IMG/VR virus record: IMGVR_UViG_3300024267_000525
Coordinates: 1 to 44,959 of that record
DNA from: a virus
Direction: 5' to 3' (one strand)
Length of the DNA stretch: 44,959 nt
Shown: positions 1 to 7,306 of the stretch, piece by piece
Layout: each line of letters starts with the position of its first letter
Numbering within the stretch: the stretch's first letter is position 1
Program-made: the position numbers and the translations under genes
Notes under the pieces: generated by a model
Database searches by the model: none
What the model was told of the DNA's origin: nothing
The model's input: only the letters and a program-made list of their open reading frames with translations

Positions 1-326
1 GTAGCTATCTCCATACCCTCCCTAAAAGTAGGAGTCTTCACAATAACAACGCCGAACTGTTGGCCAACCTCACCTATTGTATCGTAGCCTCCGGACTTAA
101 TTATGGCTACTACTTCGTTTGGCAACGCATCTGTTGCTAAATCGAAGTCTTTTGGTGTTGTTCCAAGAAGAGCGTCCCTAACTGCTCCTCCCACTATATA
201 CAATTCCTTTTCATTTTTCTTGAAAAGTGCATGTAATTTTTTAACGTCTTTTGGGACGTTTAATTTAAGCTTTTGTTGAGCCTCTTGAATGAGACTAAAT
301 TCTTCATATAGTTTTAATCTTCTCAT
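1..326 (-). CDS. CCA-adding enzyme / poly(A) polymerase head domain (partial, runs off the left edge)
   Basis: The first 108 residues of a minus-strand gene whose C-terminus lies outside the window. Residues about 45-65 carry the nucleotidyltransferase-fold signature of class II tRNA nucleotidyltransferases and poly(A) polymerases: YIVGGAVRD followed by DFDLAT, with the metal-binding D-x-D of the catalytic head. Family knowledge: these enzymes add or repair the 3' CCA of tRNAs without a template. That fits the neighbourhood, because neither tRNA gene in this window encodes CCA. Its ATG overlaps the stop of the HAD gene upstream in an ATGA arrangement, so the two are probably translationally coupled. 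A poly(A) polymerase role cannot be excluded without the C-terminal part. Confidence 0.8.
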   Translation of the reverse strand, partial: MRRLKLYEEFSLIQEAQQKLKLNVPKDVKKLHALFKKNEKELYIVGGAVRDALLGTTPKDFDLATDALPNEVVAIIKSGGYDTIGEVGQQFGVVIVKTPTFREGMEIA

Positions 327-904
327 CCTCTAGACTTAAATGCTTTAATTGTTGATATATTTATCATTGGAAATTCTTTTTCCAGAGACTTTACTAACCT
401 TAAATTATTGTCATCATCGTCATAAAATTGTAGGTCGTTAAATCCTTGTTGTATAATTTCTCTAAATGCTTCTTTCTTTTTTTCTGCAATATCTCCTTTA
501 AATCCATGTACTGGATCATTGACTGCAAATATCAAATCACTATCAACTGGAGTTTTTAAATGATCTTTTAACCAAGTGTAAATCATTTTTTTATCATCTC
601 TTGCTGTGACAATTCCTATTGCTATTCTCATTTTATATGCCTTCTTTAGTATTTTAAAATAATAATTAATAAGCTTACCTGCTTTCATTATTTCAAGACT
701 CTTAAATTCTTCGAAACTTAGGATTTGATGTGGTTTTTTTTGAAAAGTATTAAACTCTTCTGGAGTAATAGAAAACGTTTCGCCAGTCATTTTATTCTTT
801 ACTTGAATTTTGGCTGGCGTAACAACGATAGTATCGTCTAAGTCAAAGACTAGGATCTTTCCCATCTTATAGGGCTTCGCTTCATATAACTCTGTTGGAC
901 TCAT
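323..904 (-). CDS. HAD-superfamily phosphatase-like protein
   Basis: A 193-residue protein with HAD motif I (VFDLDDTIV, residues about 19-27), a motif II-like T-A-R in VTARDD near residue 100, and an acidic motif III/IV (YDDDDNN) near residue 165. HAD enzymes use the first Asp of D-x-D as nucleophile on phosphoester substrates; the substrate here is unknown. The HAD core begins right after Met14 (MGKILVFDLDD), so the start may be at 865 instead of 904. A GATATATA late-type motif lies at 912-919, only 7 nt before the first ATG, which also favours a downstream start. It overlaps the CCA enzyme gene by 4 nt. A role in nucleotide or RNA end repair is possible, not shown. Confidence 0.75.
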   Translation of the reverse strand: MSPTELYEAKPYKMGKILVFDLDDTIVVTPAKIQVKNKMTGETFSITPEEFNTFQKKPHQILSFEEFKSLEIMKAGKLINYYFKILKKAYKMRIAIGIVTARDDKKMIYTWLKDHLKTPVDSDLIFAVNDPVHGFKGDIAEKKKEAFREIIQQGFNDLQFYDDDDNNLRLVKSLEKEFPMINISTIKAFKSRG

Positions 905-911
905 AACAGAT

Positions 912-919
912 TATATATC
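912..919 (-). promoter_or_regulatory. GATATATA late-type promoter motif
   Basis: GATATATA on the minus strand, 7 nt before the first ATG of the HAD gene (46 nt before Met14). It belongs to the set of copies placed upstream of late-type genes throughout the window. The short spacing is unusual for the set. Confidence 0.45.
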
Positions 920-923
920 TTTA

Positions 924-1187
924 TTACTTTTTAGTGAGTGCGAGAAATGTATAAGCGTTACAATAAATAATTGACATAAGAATAATAGTTGCATAAACTA
1001 TTGAGTTTTCTATCTCTCCTTTAAGCGCCACTGTAAAAATACCTAGAAAGAAAAGTTTAACACCTAGACTTCCATAGGCTAAGCCCATACCGATTTGTTT
1101 AAATCTTTTTGAAAGTTGAATAATAATTCTTGTAATTAAGACTAAAAATATTGAGGCTAAAAGGCCATAAACTATTGAATTTATCAT
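924..1187 (-). CDS. small three-helix membrane protein of unknown function
   Basis: An 87-residue hydrophobic protein if begun at Met 1187, 95 residues if begun at 1211. Three membrane segments are visible (about residues 5-23, 43-58 and 66-85 of the shorter form), separated by a short basic loop. I chose 1187 because a GATATATA motif at 1213-1220 sits directly against the upstream ATG and would exclude it from its own transcript, whereas the spacing to 1187 (25 nt) matches other copies. No family is recognised. It lies between a HAD phosphatase and an RmlD-like reductase with no obvious functional link. Confidence 0.6.
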   Translation of the reverse strand: MINSIVYGLLASIFLVLITRIIIQLSKRFKQIGMGLAYGSLGVKLFFLGIFTVALKGEIENSIVYATIILMSIIYCNAYTFLALTKK

Positions 1188-1212
1188 AATGCTATTTGTA
1201 TTTATTAGCATC

Positions 1213-1220
1213 TATATATC
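1213..1220 (-). promoter_or_regulatory. GATATATA late-type promoter motif
   Basis: GATATATA on the minus strand upstream of the small membrane protein. Its position 1 nt before the ATG at 1211 argues that translation begins at 1187, 25 nt downstream. Confidence 0.5.
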
Positions 1221-1258
1221 ACCTCTTTGCAAAAAGTTTATGTTCTCTGAGAATTAAT

Positions 1259-1957
1259 TTATTTTTGTTTAATCTTTTCTAAAAAATGATTAAGTTTATC
1301 TAAATTCATAGTAGTGTTTAGTGGAAAATGAGCAGGGGCTTCAGCTGCTTCAACGTCTTCTCTAATTCTCTTTGCATATTCATAAACGCTCTTTGTTGGA
1401 GTGCCAATATTCCATAAGCCCGTTTCACCAGCTTCTATTAGTTTTTTCCACTGATCTACTAATATTTCAACATCATCAAAATTTCCAACTTGGTTAGACC
1501 AAGCTTTTGGATATGGGAATGGTGAAATTCTATGGCTGCCTCTAACTATTAAATGGTTTTCATAATTAGTTTGAATCCAATAGTCTGCTAATAATTTAGA
1601 CTGAGCATACCATGTTTTATCTGCGATTGCTTCATCGATTTCGCTTGCATTTTCAACAGAACCTGCATATACATAATCAGTTGAATAATGTACGTATTTT
1701 ATATTTTTATCTTTACACAATTCTATAAGCTGCTTGACTGCTGCATAATTAGCTTGCATCATTGCTTCTCTATTATCAGAATAAGTATCTGTATTTGCTG
1801 CACAATTTATTAAATGCGTGCAATTATCTGGAATTAATTTTAAAACACTTAAAATATCATTAATGTCTATTCCATCTTTTTTTCTAGAAATATACTGCCA
1901 ACCTGTTTGTTTAATTAACTCTTTACCTAAGAGCCCATCTCCTATTATTAGTTTCAT
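1259..1957 (-). CDS. RmlD-like NAD(P)-dependent sugar reductase / epimerase
   Basis: A 232-residue short-chain (extended SDR) protein. The N-terminal GDGLLG (residues 6-11) is the Rossmann G-x-x-G-x-x-G dinucleotide loop, HYSTDYVY (about 90-97) is the RmlD/epimerase strand carrying the catalytic Ser/Thr, and YAQSK (about 116-120) is the Y-x-x-x-K catalytic pair. The family includes dTDP-4-dehydrorhamnose reductase (RmlD) and related nucleotide-sugar reductases. The protein is shorter than typical RmlD (about 285-300 residues), so the substrate-binding part is reduced. An RmlC homologue is encoded at 19842-20390, which supports a deoxysugar pathway, but RmlA and RmlB are not in the window. The last 4 nt of the MscS-like gene overlap its start. 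Confidence 0.8.
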   Translation of the reverse strand: MKLIIGDGLLGKELIKQTGWQYISRKKDGIDINDILSVLKLIPDNCTHLINCAANTDTYSDNREAMMQANYAAVKQLIELCKDKNIKYVHYSTDYVYAGSVENASEIDEAIADKTWYAQSKLLADYWIQTNYENHLIVRGSHRISPFPYPKAWSNQVGNFDDVEILVDQWKKLIEAGETGLWNIGTPTKSVYEYAKRIREDVEAAEAPAHFPLNTTMNLDKLNHFLEKIKQK

Positions 1958-2253
1958 TTTTTACTTGGTAATTCTTTTTCAATGTCAAGCTTCCATAATA
2001 AATGATTAGGGACTATGAACTTTCTTTGATGTGGAAGTACATAAAATGTGGTTTTCCAAACACTTTGACGTACAATTCTTGCTTCTTTAACTCCTTTAAT
2101 ATAAACAATATCATCTACATCAAAATCATGACCCCATAAGAACTGTAAGCCTGTAAAAAAGTTTTGAATAGTATCTTTGAATGCAAAGCCAAGAAAAGCA
2201 GAAAGGGCAAAAAGCCCCCATTCTCCAATATACTTTAAAATAAAGTCTTCCAT
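1954..2253 (-). CDS. MscS-like channel fragment (pore helix plus beta domain)
   Basis: A 99-residue protein that matches only the central part of MscS mechanosensitive channels. Residues about 13-40 (ALSAFLGFAFKDTIQNFF) resemble the pore-lining TM3 with its kink region; the following segment, F-D-V-D-D-I-V-Y-I-K-G-V and then V-R-Q-S-V-W-K-T-T-F, corresponds to the MscS beta domain; IVPNHLL (about 79-85) matches the conserved I-P-N motif. TM1, TM2 and the large C-terminal cage are absent (E. coli MscS has 286 residues). It might insert into the membrane alone, join host MscS heptamers, or affect osmotic balance during lysis; these are inferences. Start overlaps the stop of the upstream gene by 1 nt. 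Confidence 0.65.
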   Translation of the reverse strand: MEDFILKYIGEWGLFALSAFLGFAFKDTIQNFFTGLQFLWGHDFDVDDIVYIKGVKEARIVRQSVWKTTFYVLPHQRKFIVPNHLLWKLDIEKELPSKK

Positions 2254-2537
2254 TAATCTTCTCCTTGTATTTTTCTAAGCTCTTCTTTTAATTCAAAGAG
2301 TCTCCATTCATAATCAAAAAGTTCTTCTCTTGGAATTCTACCTGCTTTAAATGCTCGCTTTGCAGCGCAATATTCTCTATCTAATTTTCTAATGCTTTTT
2401 TGTAAGTCTTGAACTAGTGGGCTTAAAACATGTTCCTCTTCTAAATAATTAGAATTTACACTTGCATGTTTACCAGGCTCGGTTACTATTAAGTTAAATT
2501 CTGAGAATAACTGTAAAAATCTTTCTATTTTTTTCAT
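2253..2537 (-). CDS. hypothetical protein, helical
   Basis: A 94-residue charged protein with no recognised family. The C-terminal half (residues about 40-94) is rich in Glu, Lys, Arg and Leu and looks like a helical hairpin. It is tightly linked to the MscS-like gene (1-nt overlap) and follows the secreted nuclease gene by 18 nt, so all are probably on one transcript. Nothing in the sequence indicates function. Confidence 0.6.
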   Translation of the reverse strand: MKKIERFLQLFSEFNLIVTEPGKHASVNSNYLEEEHVLSPLVQDLQKSIRKLDREYCAAKRAFKAGRIPREELFDYEWRLFELKEELRKIQGED

Positions 2538-2555
2538 AATTTAAAAATTAGTGAT

Positions 2556-3149
2556 TTATTTATTATATATTTGATATTTTTCATAGTCTTTATAAACAGG
2601 GTCTATATTTGGAAAATAGTATTCGTATACAAATAATCCATTATCTAAAATTATAGTTTTATAAAAGCCTTCTGGTACGACTGCCCCTGTATTTAATTGC
2701 TTACTTCCTTCTCCAAATGCAACTTTAACTTGAACCGTAACTTTATATTTAGAAGCCCATTCTCTTTCAACTTCTTCTAATTCTCTCCAAACCCCTTGAT
2801 TTAGTGTATAATATTGTAAAGCACAATTTAAATAATTAAAAGTTTCTTTAATCATTGGATATGTGCAATTTTGACTAGCTGCCGGTACTAGATGTCCTCT
2901 ATCCCATGGATTTTTATAATAGTCACCATTATCTGATGTATGGATTTCTTTATCTCTAAAAAATTTAATGCCTTTTCTAGATTCTCCATAATCACATCGG
3001 TGTATTTTATACTCTATAAAAAGAGGCTGTTCAAAGACCTCACTATAAAATCCCCAATAATACTCCTTTTCAAATTTAACCTTTTTAGATTTTTGCGAGA
3101 ATAAAAATAGTGGTATTATTAATAGTAATACTAAACTAAGCTTTTTCAT
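2556..3149 (-). CDS. secreted DNA/RNA non-specific endonuclease (NUC1 family)
   Basis: A 197-residue protein with an N-terminal signal peptide (MKKLSLVLLLIIPLFLFSQ) typical of Bacteroidota secretion. The DRGH motif (residues 83-86) carries the general-base His86, and LNQGVW (116-121) carries Asn117, equivalent to the Mg-binding Asn of Serratia nuclease (His89 and Asn119 there). The family cleaves single- and double-stranded DNA and RNA with little specificity. Export would put it in the periplasm or outside the cell, so roles such as degrading extracellular DNA, clearing debris at lysis, or blocking competing phage DNA are possible; intracellular genome degradation is less likely. Its start overlaps the end of the next upstream gene by 14 nt. 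Confidence 0.85.
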   Translation of the reverse strand: MKKLSLVLLLIIPLFLFSQKSKKVKFEKEYYWGFYSEVFEQPLFIEYKIHRCDYGESRKGIKFFRDKEIHTSDNGDYYKNPWDRGHLVPAASQNCTYPMIKETFNYLNCALQYYTLNQGVWRELEEVEREWASKYKVTVQVKVAFGEGSKQLNTGAVVPEGFYKTIILDNGLFVYEYYFPNIDPVYKDYEKYQIYNK

Positions 3150-3336
3150 TATACTTTACCATTTCTAAAGCTCTTGCAACTAACACTGCATCATTAACTG
3201 TTAATATTCCATGTTTCTGTGCTATCGTAGCAGTTTGTGCTAATACACCAACTGCTTGATTAACTGTCATTTCCTGAGCTTGTTTAAAAACTGATGATGT
3301 TTCTATATCTTTTTCTTTTGTATTTTCTTTTGCCAT
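3136..3336 (-). CDS. hypothetical small protein
   Basis: A 66-residue protein with a charged, flexible N-terminus (residues 1-15) and a helical Ala/Val-rich remainder (AVGVLAQTATIAQKHG, then NDAVLVARALEMV). No family recognised. The gene ends inside the signal-peptide codons of the secreted nuclease (14-nt overlap) and follows the endolysin gene by about 50 nt. Confidence 0.6.
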   Translation of the reverse strand: MAKENTKEKDIETSSVFKQAQEMTVNQAVGVLAQTATIAQKHGILTVNDAVLVARALEMVKYNEKA

Positions 3337-3383
3337 TATAATTAATTATTTAGATATTATATTACTTAAAATATAAAAGTTTA

Positions 3384-4277
3384 TTATAGTCTTAAAATTA
3401 GTTCAACTATTTCAGATTGAGGAAATATATCAGATTTATCTTTTCTGAAATTAGTATGTGATAATACTCCTTTTATTTTTCCAGCACTTGCCTCTAAATT
3501 TAATTCAAATGGATTTATACCTTTACTTAATATGTACTTCATTCCATTTGTTAAATCAATATCATGTGTCTTTGAAAGGTATCTTAATAAAGCCTCTAAT
3601 GACTTTACTTGTTCATCTGAATATTTATGAAAAGCTTGATAGCCTCTAAATTTATCTTTAAGTAAACGTACTTGTGATTTATCTACTTCTTCACCAAACC
3701 ATGTAAACCACTTTCCGTCTCTTTCGGTTAAACCTCCTGCACTACATAGTTCAATACTTATTGAATGTTTTTTTACAAACATGTTTGCCCCTGTACCAAT
3801 ATGCCATCCATAAAATTCATCATCAATTGCTCTAAGAATTTTACCATCATGTTCATTGTTTTTACCATCTACTGATATTCCTCCAATGACGTAATTAGTT
3901 CCAACTCTACCTCTGTTATCATTTGCCCAATGATCTATTGTTTTATATGGATTTTCTCTGCCGGCCGTATGATGGAGAATTATATAATATTTACTAGTTG
4001 ATTCATTTACATATTGTCCTTCTGGTAAAAAATAATCTTCTATCCAATTTCCATATGACTGTCTATCACTATCGAGTGAATGTTCAATTGGGTTAAAATT
4101 TAGTTTTTTCCATGTCATAGGACCAACTATTCCATCTACTGTTAACTTATTTCTTTTTTGAAATGACTGGACAGTATGTTGAGTCTGTTTTCCAAAAATG
4201 CCATCAACTGGATTTATACTTAATATCTCTTGTAAGATTCCAACAAATTCTCCAGTACTTCCTAATTTTAATACCAT
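3384..4277 (-). CDS. endolysin: peptidoglycan-binding domain plus N-acetylmuramoyl-L-alanine amidase
   Basis: A 297-residue two-domain lysin. Residues about 4-58 form a PG_binding_1 domain (LKLGSTGEFVGILQ, then DGIFGKQT and DGIVGPMTW). Residues about 95-285 are an Amidase_2 type domain: YIILHHTAG contains the first zinc-ligand His, GTNYVIG and GWHIG follow, and LSHTNFRKDKSDIFP near the C-terminus carries another His ligand and the acidic site. The enzyme cleaves the amide bond between MurNAc and the peptide stem, releasing progeny by degrading the wall. There is no signal peptide, so it should need a holin. Its start overlaps the end of the membrane/coil protein upstream by 1 nt, so the pair is co-translated. 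Confidence 0.88.
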   Translation of the reverse strand: MVLKLGSTGEFVGILQEILSINPVDGIFGKQTQHTVQSFQKRNKLTVDGIVGPMTWKKLNFNPIEHSLDSDRQSYGNWIEDYFLPEGQYVNESTSKYYIILHHTAGRENPYKTIDHWANDNRGRVGTNYVIGGISVDGKNNEHDGKILRAIDDEFYGWHIGTGANMFVKKHSISIELCSAGGLTERDGKWFTWFGEEVDKSQVRLLKDKFRGYQAFHKYSDEQVKSLEALLRYLSKTHDIDLTNGMKYILSKGINPFELNLEASAGKIKGVLSHTNFRKDKSDIFPQSEIVELILRL

Positions 4278-5629
4278 TATTCTTTTTTATTTTTTAAAAA
4301 ACCATTTCTTTGATCTATTTCATTTTTCTTAGTAGCGTTATCTAATAAATCTTCTTTAGTTTCTTCTTTTAATAAATCTTTTTTAGTTTCTTCTTTTTTA
4401 GTTTCTTTATTTAAAAAACCATTTTTGTTTGATTCTTCTTTAGTCTCTTTTAAAAGTCCTTCACTTCCTTGAAAGGTTTTTTCTATTTCCTCAGCTTGTT
4501 CTATTGAATCTTCTAAATATTCTTTATTTTTTTCTAAAGATAATAAATGTTCAGTTTCATCTATTTCATCTTTCCAAGCTTCTTCTTCTTCCGTTAAGTT
4601 TTCTTTATATCTTTCATCAGCTTGTTTTAATTCTTTATTTGGTGAATCTTCATCATAGTCCTCGTCATACCATGGTGGGCCTTCACTTCCCCATTCATCT
4701 TCTTTATGTTCTTCTCCTGGTAAAGGTGAATTCACATCTAAAATGTTTTCTTCATCTTCATGTAGAATTTCATCAACGTGTTCTGAAAATGCCTTATCTT
4801 CAATCCATTCCTTTTGTTTTTTCTTAAGTCTTTCAAATGCAAAGTTAGCTGCAATTACCAATGCAATTGCAAGTGGATCAAATACAAATATTATAATTAA
4901 TAAAAGCACATTAATAATTTTATCCATTGGAACTCCTGTAACACTTGCTAAATATTTTAATGGGCCAAGTTCACCTGCACTACCGTCTCCTATTTTTGCT
5001 TCAACTATTTCAGCTTCAAAATTAAATAGTTTTTCATTTAATACATCTACTTTTTCGTTAATAACATCTTGTCGGCCTATAGCCTGATCAAGTTGTTTTT
5101 CTAAAGCTTTTCTTGTTCTACTTGAAGTTGATGTAATAATTTGACCTGTTTCTTTATCTCTCCATTGAACTTTATTATTTGAAAGTCCTTTTCTTAATTC
5201 TGTAACTGCCTCATCAATATTAGATTTTTCTTCGGTATAAACATCTAATTGACCTTGTACATTATCTCTCTTAGTTTCTATTAAAGTAATTTGTGCATCT
5301 CTATTACCTTCTTTATTTGCAGTTTCTTGATATGCCGCACTTAAAAATCCATAAATACCCATTGATGTTATTAATACTAAAACAAAACATGCTATTGTTA
5401 AATAATACTTAAGCATTTTTGGAATTGTATTTCTATATTGATATAATAATGATGCGATAACTAGTTTAGCAACTTCAAGACTACCTGCCATTATGATAAC
5501 CGCAAGACTTGCACCTGCAAAAAGTTTACTTAAACCACTGACTGAATAAAACGCCGCAGAGGCACTTACGGATAGTGCAGTTAATGCTATTAAAAAAGGA
5601 AATAACTTTTCAGATAAATTTTTAAACAT
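4277..5629 (-). CDS. large membrane protein with coiled coil and repetitive acidic tail
   Basis: A 450-residue protein. Three hydrophobic segments lie in the N-terminal 100 residues (about 10-28, 35-60 and 75-97), a coiled-coil region follows (about 100-215), then one more long membrane segment (about 237-265, INVLLLIIIFVFDPLAIALV). The C-terminal 180 residues are strongly charged and contain short imperfect repeats such as KEETKKDLL and KEETKEDLL. No enzymatic motif is seen. Its coupling to the endolysin gene by 1-nt overlap could mean a lysis role, for example a large holin or regulator, but it is far bigger than most holins; a host-membrane remodelling protein is equally possible. A GATATATA motif lies 23 nt upstream. 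Confidence 0.7.
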   Translation of the reverse strand: MFKNLSEKLFPFLIALTALSVSASAAFYSVSGLSKLFAGASLAVIIMAGSLEVAKLVIASLLYQYRNTIPKMLKYYLTIACFVLVLITSMGIYGFLSAAYQETANKEGNRDAQITLIETKRDNVQGQLDVYTEEKSNIDEAVTELRKGLSNNKVQWRDKETGQIITSTSSRTRKALEKQLDQAIGRQDVINEKVDVLNEKLFNFEAEIVEAKIGDGSAGELGPLKYLASVTGVPMDKIINVLLLIIIFVFDPLAIALVIAANFAFERLKKKQKEWIEDKAFSEHVDEILHEDEENILDVNSPLPGEEHKEDEWGSEGPPWYDEDYDEDSPNKELKQADERYKENLTEEEEAWKDEIDETEHLLSLEKNKEYLEDSIEQAEEIEKTFQGSEGLLKETKEESNKNGFLNKETKKEETKKDLLKEETKEDLLDNATKKNEIDQRNGFLKNKKE

Positions 5630-5652
5630 GTCTTTAAGTTTTTTTATAGGAT

Positions 5653-5660
5653 TATATATC
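5653..5660 (-). promoter_or_regulatory. GATATATA late-type promoter motif
   Basis: GATATATA on the minus strand, 23 nt before the start of the membrane/coil protein and endolysin gene pair. It would place the lysin under late control. Confidence 0.6.
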
Positions 5661-5663
5661 CTC

Positions 5664-6419
5664 TTAATATCCGAACTTGTTCTTGAAAGCCTTTCTTGTT
5701 TCCATAAAGCTTTTATAATTATCCATTAGGTCTTCTTGATCCAATGTAAAACACTGTGGCATATCATCCTCTTCATTGGCTATCCATATTTCAGCTCCAT
5801 CAGCTTTAATACCTGTTCTATCCCAATAGGCTACCCAATATGCTGCAGTTTGTCTAAAATAATCTCTAACCCATTCAATTCTTTTAGGTCTTCTACTATT
5901 TTTATAGTCTATGATTTGTACGCTGCCATCTTTCATTCTTGATACATTATCAAGCGTACCTGCATATTCACCACCTTTAAGAGTCCAAAGAAACCTTTCA
6001 GCATCCAATACCTCATCTATTCTTGAAAAGAATCTACTTTGATTATAAAAGAATTTATCAAACATTTTCCATGCTTCTTCTAAATATAATTCACCATTCT
6101 CTAATTTTACTATTTCGTTAATTTCTTCATCGGTCTTACAAACTTCAGTAAGCTGTTCTTTCATTTCTTCTGGAGTACCTGCAAATCCTTTATATAATTC
6201 TATTTGACGGTGCATAATTGTACCTCTATTCATGGATAGCTGACTAATTCTATTTGCCTCTTTTTCACCAACTCTTTTTTTCCATTTTTCAAGGCCACTC
6301 TTATCTGACATCTCTCCCATAACCGTAGTTACAGAAGGTAGTGTTGCAATTACCTTATTATCCTTTGTGACTTGATAAAACCTTTTGCCATCTTTGTGGA
6401 CTCTTTTTACTTCTTCCAT
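5664..6419 (-). CDS. Cas4/RecB-like PD-(D/E)XK exonuclease
   Basis: A 251-residue nuclease of the PD-(D/E)XK fold. Residues about 64-72 give R-G-T-I-M-H-R-Q-I (the family's G-x-x-x-H helix), EYAGTLDNV (about 152-160) holds the first acidic ligand, and IIDYKNS (about 169-175) is the D-x-K core. Such phage nucleases act in recombination, end processing or host DNA degradation. There is no Cys cluster typical of Cas4 iron-sulfur proteins, so RecB-like is the better description. It begins at the stop of the membrane protein upstream (1-nt overlap at 6419) and the GATATATA for the next gene lies just outside its end. No CRISPR array is present, so the Cas4 resemblance does not imply a CRISPR role. 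Confidence 0.75.
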   Translation of the reverse strand: MEEVKRVHKDGKRFYQVTKDNKVIATLPSVTTVMGEMSDKSGLEKWKKRVGEKEANRISQLSMNRGTIMHRQIELYKGFAGTPEEMKEQLTEVCKTDEEINEIVKLENGELYLEEAWKMFDKFFYNQSRFFSRIDEVLDAERFLWTLKGGEYAGTLDNVSRMKDGSVQIIDYKNSRRPKRIEWVRDYFRQTAAYWVAYWDRTGIKADGAEIWIANEEDDMPQCFTLDQEDLMDNYKSFMETRKAFKNKFGY

Positions 6420-6910
6420 TATAATAATTTATTGATAAAATCAAATAAGTTTCCAAATACTTCATTGATTATAAAAATTCTTGCTATTAAATAAACAATA
6501 AATGCATAGATTAGAGTATATAATATACTACCGATAATTGCAAATACATTTAATCGATCAAGAACTGGCCAAAATATAACAAGATATGCTCCACTGCCTT
6601 TAATTTCTTGCATCTGTGGATAGACAACGTTTGATAATTTAAGTTCATTTAAGATACCTCCGAATTGGCCAAGTTGTTTTAATACAAAGGCTTGTTGTAT
6701 TTCCTCAGCAGCACCTAAAACTTCATCTGGCATATTCACAACACCATAAACTCTACCGATCCAATCGACTCTTAAATCACGTTCTTCGAGTTTTTTTCTG
6801 TTTCGCTTAGTAGTAGTTTGAAAAATAAACCAAATTCTAAATTCTAGAATAAAGTTATACCAATAACTAAAGGGTTGATATAACCAATATAAAATACTTG
6901 TTAGTTTCAT
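6419..6910 (-). CDS. membrane-associated protein of unknown function
   Basis: A 163-residue protein with an aromatic-rich hydrophobic N-terminus (about 5-33), a basic stretch (TTTKRNRKKLEERD), a middle soluble domain (about 50-105) and a strong C-terminal membrane segment (about 120-150). No family recognised. It directly follows tRNA-Thr and is joined to the Cas4/RecB-like gene by a 1-nt overlap, so expression of the pair is likely linked. The topology suggests both ends anchored in the inner membrane. Confidence 0.6.
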   Translation of the reverse strand: MKLTSILYWLYQPFSYWYNFILEFRIWFIFQTTTKRNRKKLEERDLRVDWIGRVYGVVNMPDEVLGAAEEIQQAFVLKQLGQFGGILNELKLSNVVYPQMQEIKGSGAYLVIFWPVLDRLNVFAIIGSILYTLIYAFIVYLIARIFIINEVFGNLFDFINKLL

Positions 6911-6923
6911 AATTTTTATTTAG

Positions 6924-6997
6924 AGCCTTTGGAGGGACTCGAACCCACGACCTGCTGATTACAAATCAGCTGCTCTAGCCAGCTGAGCTACAAAGGC
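6924..6997 (-). tRNA. tRNA-Thr (anticodon UGU)
   Basis: A 74-nt tRNA on the minus strand. The acceptor stem GCCTTTG pairs perfectly with CAAAGGC, the anticodon stem GCTGA/TCAGC encloses loop TTTGTAA with anticodon TGT (reads ACA), and the T arm contains GGTTCGAGTCC. The 3' CCA is not encoded. Codon ACA is well used by AT-rich genes like these, so the tRNA probably supports late translation. Confidence 0.95.
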
Positions 6998-7007
6998 AAA
7001 AACATAA

Positions 7008-7061
7008 TAGACAGGAAACAAAGTTATCTAGAGGTGCCTAGAAGGTCATGTAACCTGTCTA
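7008..7061 (-). other. candidate structured RNA / nested inverted repeat
   Basis: A 54-nt segment closed by a perfect 8-bp stem (TAGACAGG at 7008-7015 with CCTGTCTA at 7054-7061). Inside is a second perfect 5-bp hairpin (TCTAG/CTAGA, 7027-7042) and a weak third one, giving a three-way-junction shape. It lies between the Hc1 gene and tRNA-Thr, so it is transcribed with them if the operon reads through. It has no U-tract and is not a standard terminator. It might be a processing signal for the tRNA or a small RNA; this is inference. Confidence 0.4.
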
Positions 7062-7074
7062 CTAATTTTGTAAT

Positions 7075-7257
7075 TTAACCGTTAGCTTTATTAGTTTCAG
7101 AAACGTGTACTCTTACGTCTTGTGCTAAAGCTTTAATAGCTTGCATTCCTTTTCTTACTCTAGTACCAGCAGCCTTGTTGCCTTTTTCATTGAACTTTGA
7201 AGCATCATCTTGAATACTATCTAAAGTTGTTTGTAATTGTTCTAATAATTCTGTCAT
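7075..7257 (-). CDS. histone H1-like protein Hc1 (Bacteroidota type)
   Basis: A 60-residue protein with the recognisable core of Bacteroidota Hc1-like proteins: a helical N-terminus (ELLEQLQTTLDSIQDDASKF), then N-E-K-G-N-K-A-A-G-T-R-V-R-K-G-M-Q and a final helix ALAQDVRVHVSE. In hosts these abundant small proteins are thought to bind or organise nucleic acid. The conserved N-K-A-A-G-T-R-x-R-K segment is the most basic part. A phage copy could condense phage DNA, compete with host chromatin proteins or regulate transcription (inference). It precedes tRNA-Thr in the direction of transcription. Confidence 0.8.
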   Translation of the reverse strand: MTELLEQLQTTLDSIQDDASKFNEKGNKAAGTRVRKGMQAIKALAQDVRVHVSETNKANG

Positions 7258-7306
7258 AATTTATGTTTTATTTTTATTAATTTACTAATATTATATAAAG
7301 AAGTTT

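Noticed and set aside
5664-6419. Cas4 resemblance as a sign of a CRISPR-related system
   Set aside because: No array of direct repeats with spacers and no other cas gene is seen; the enzyme lacks the Cys cluster and fits a general RecB-like phage nuclease.
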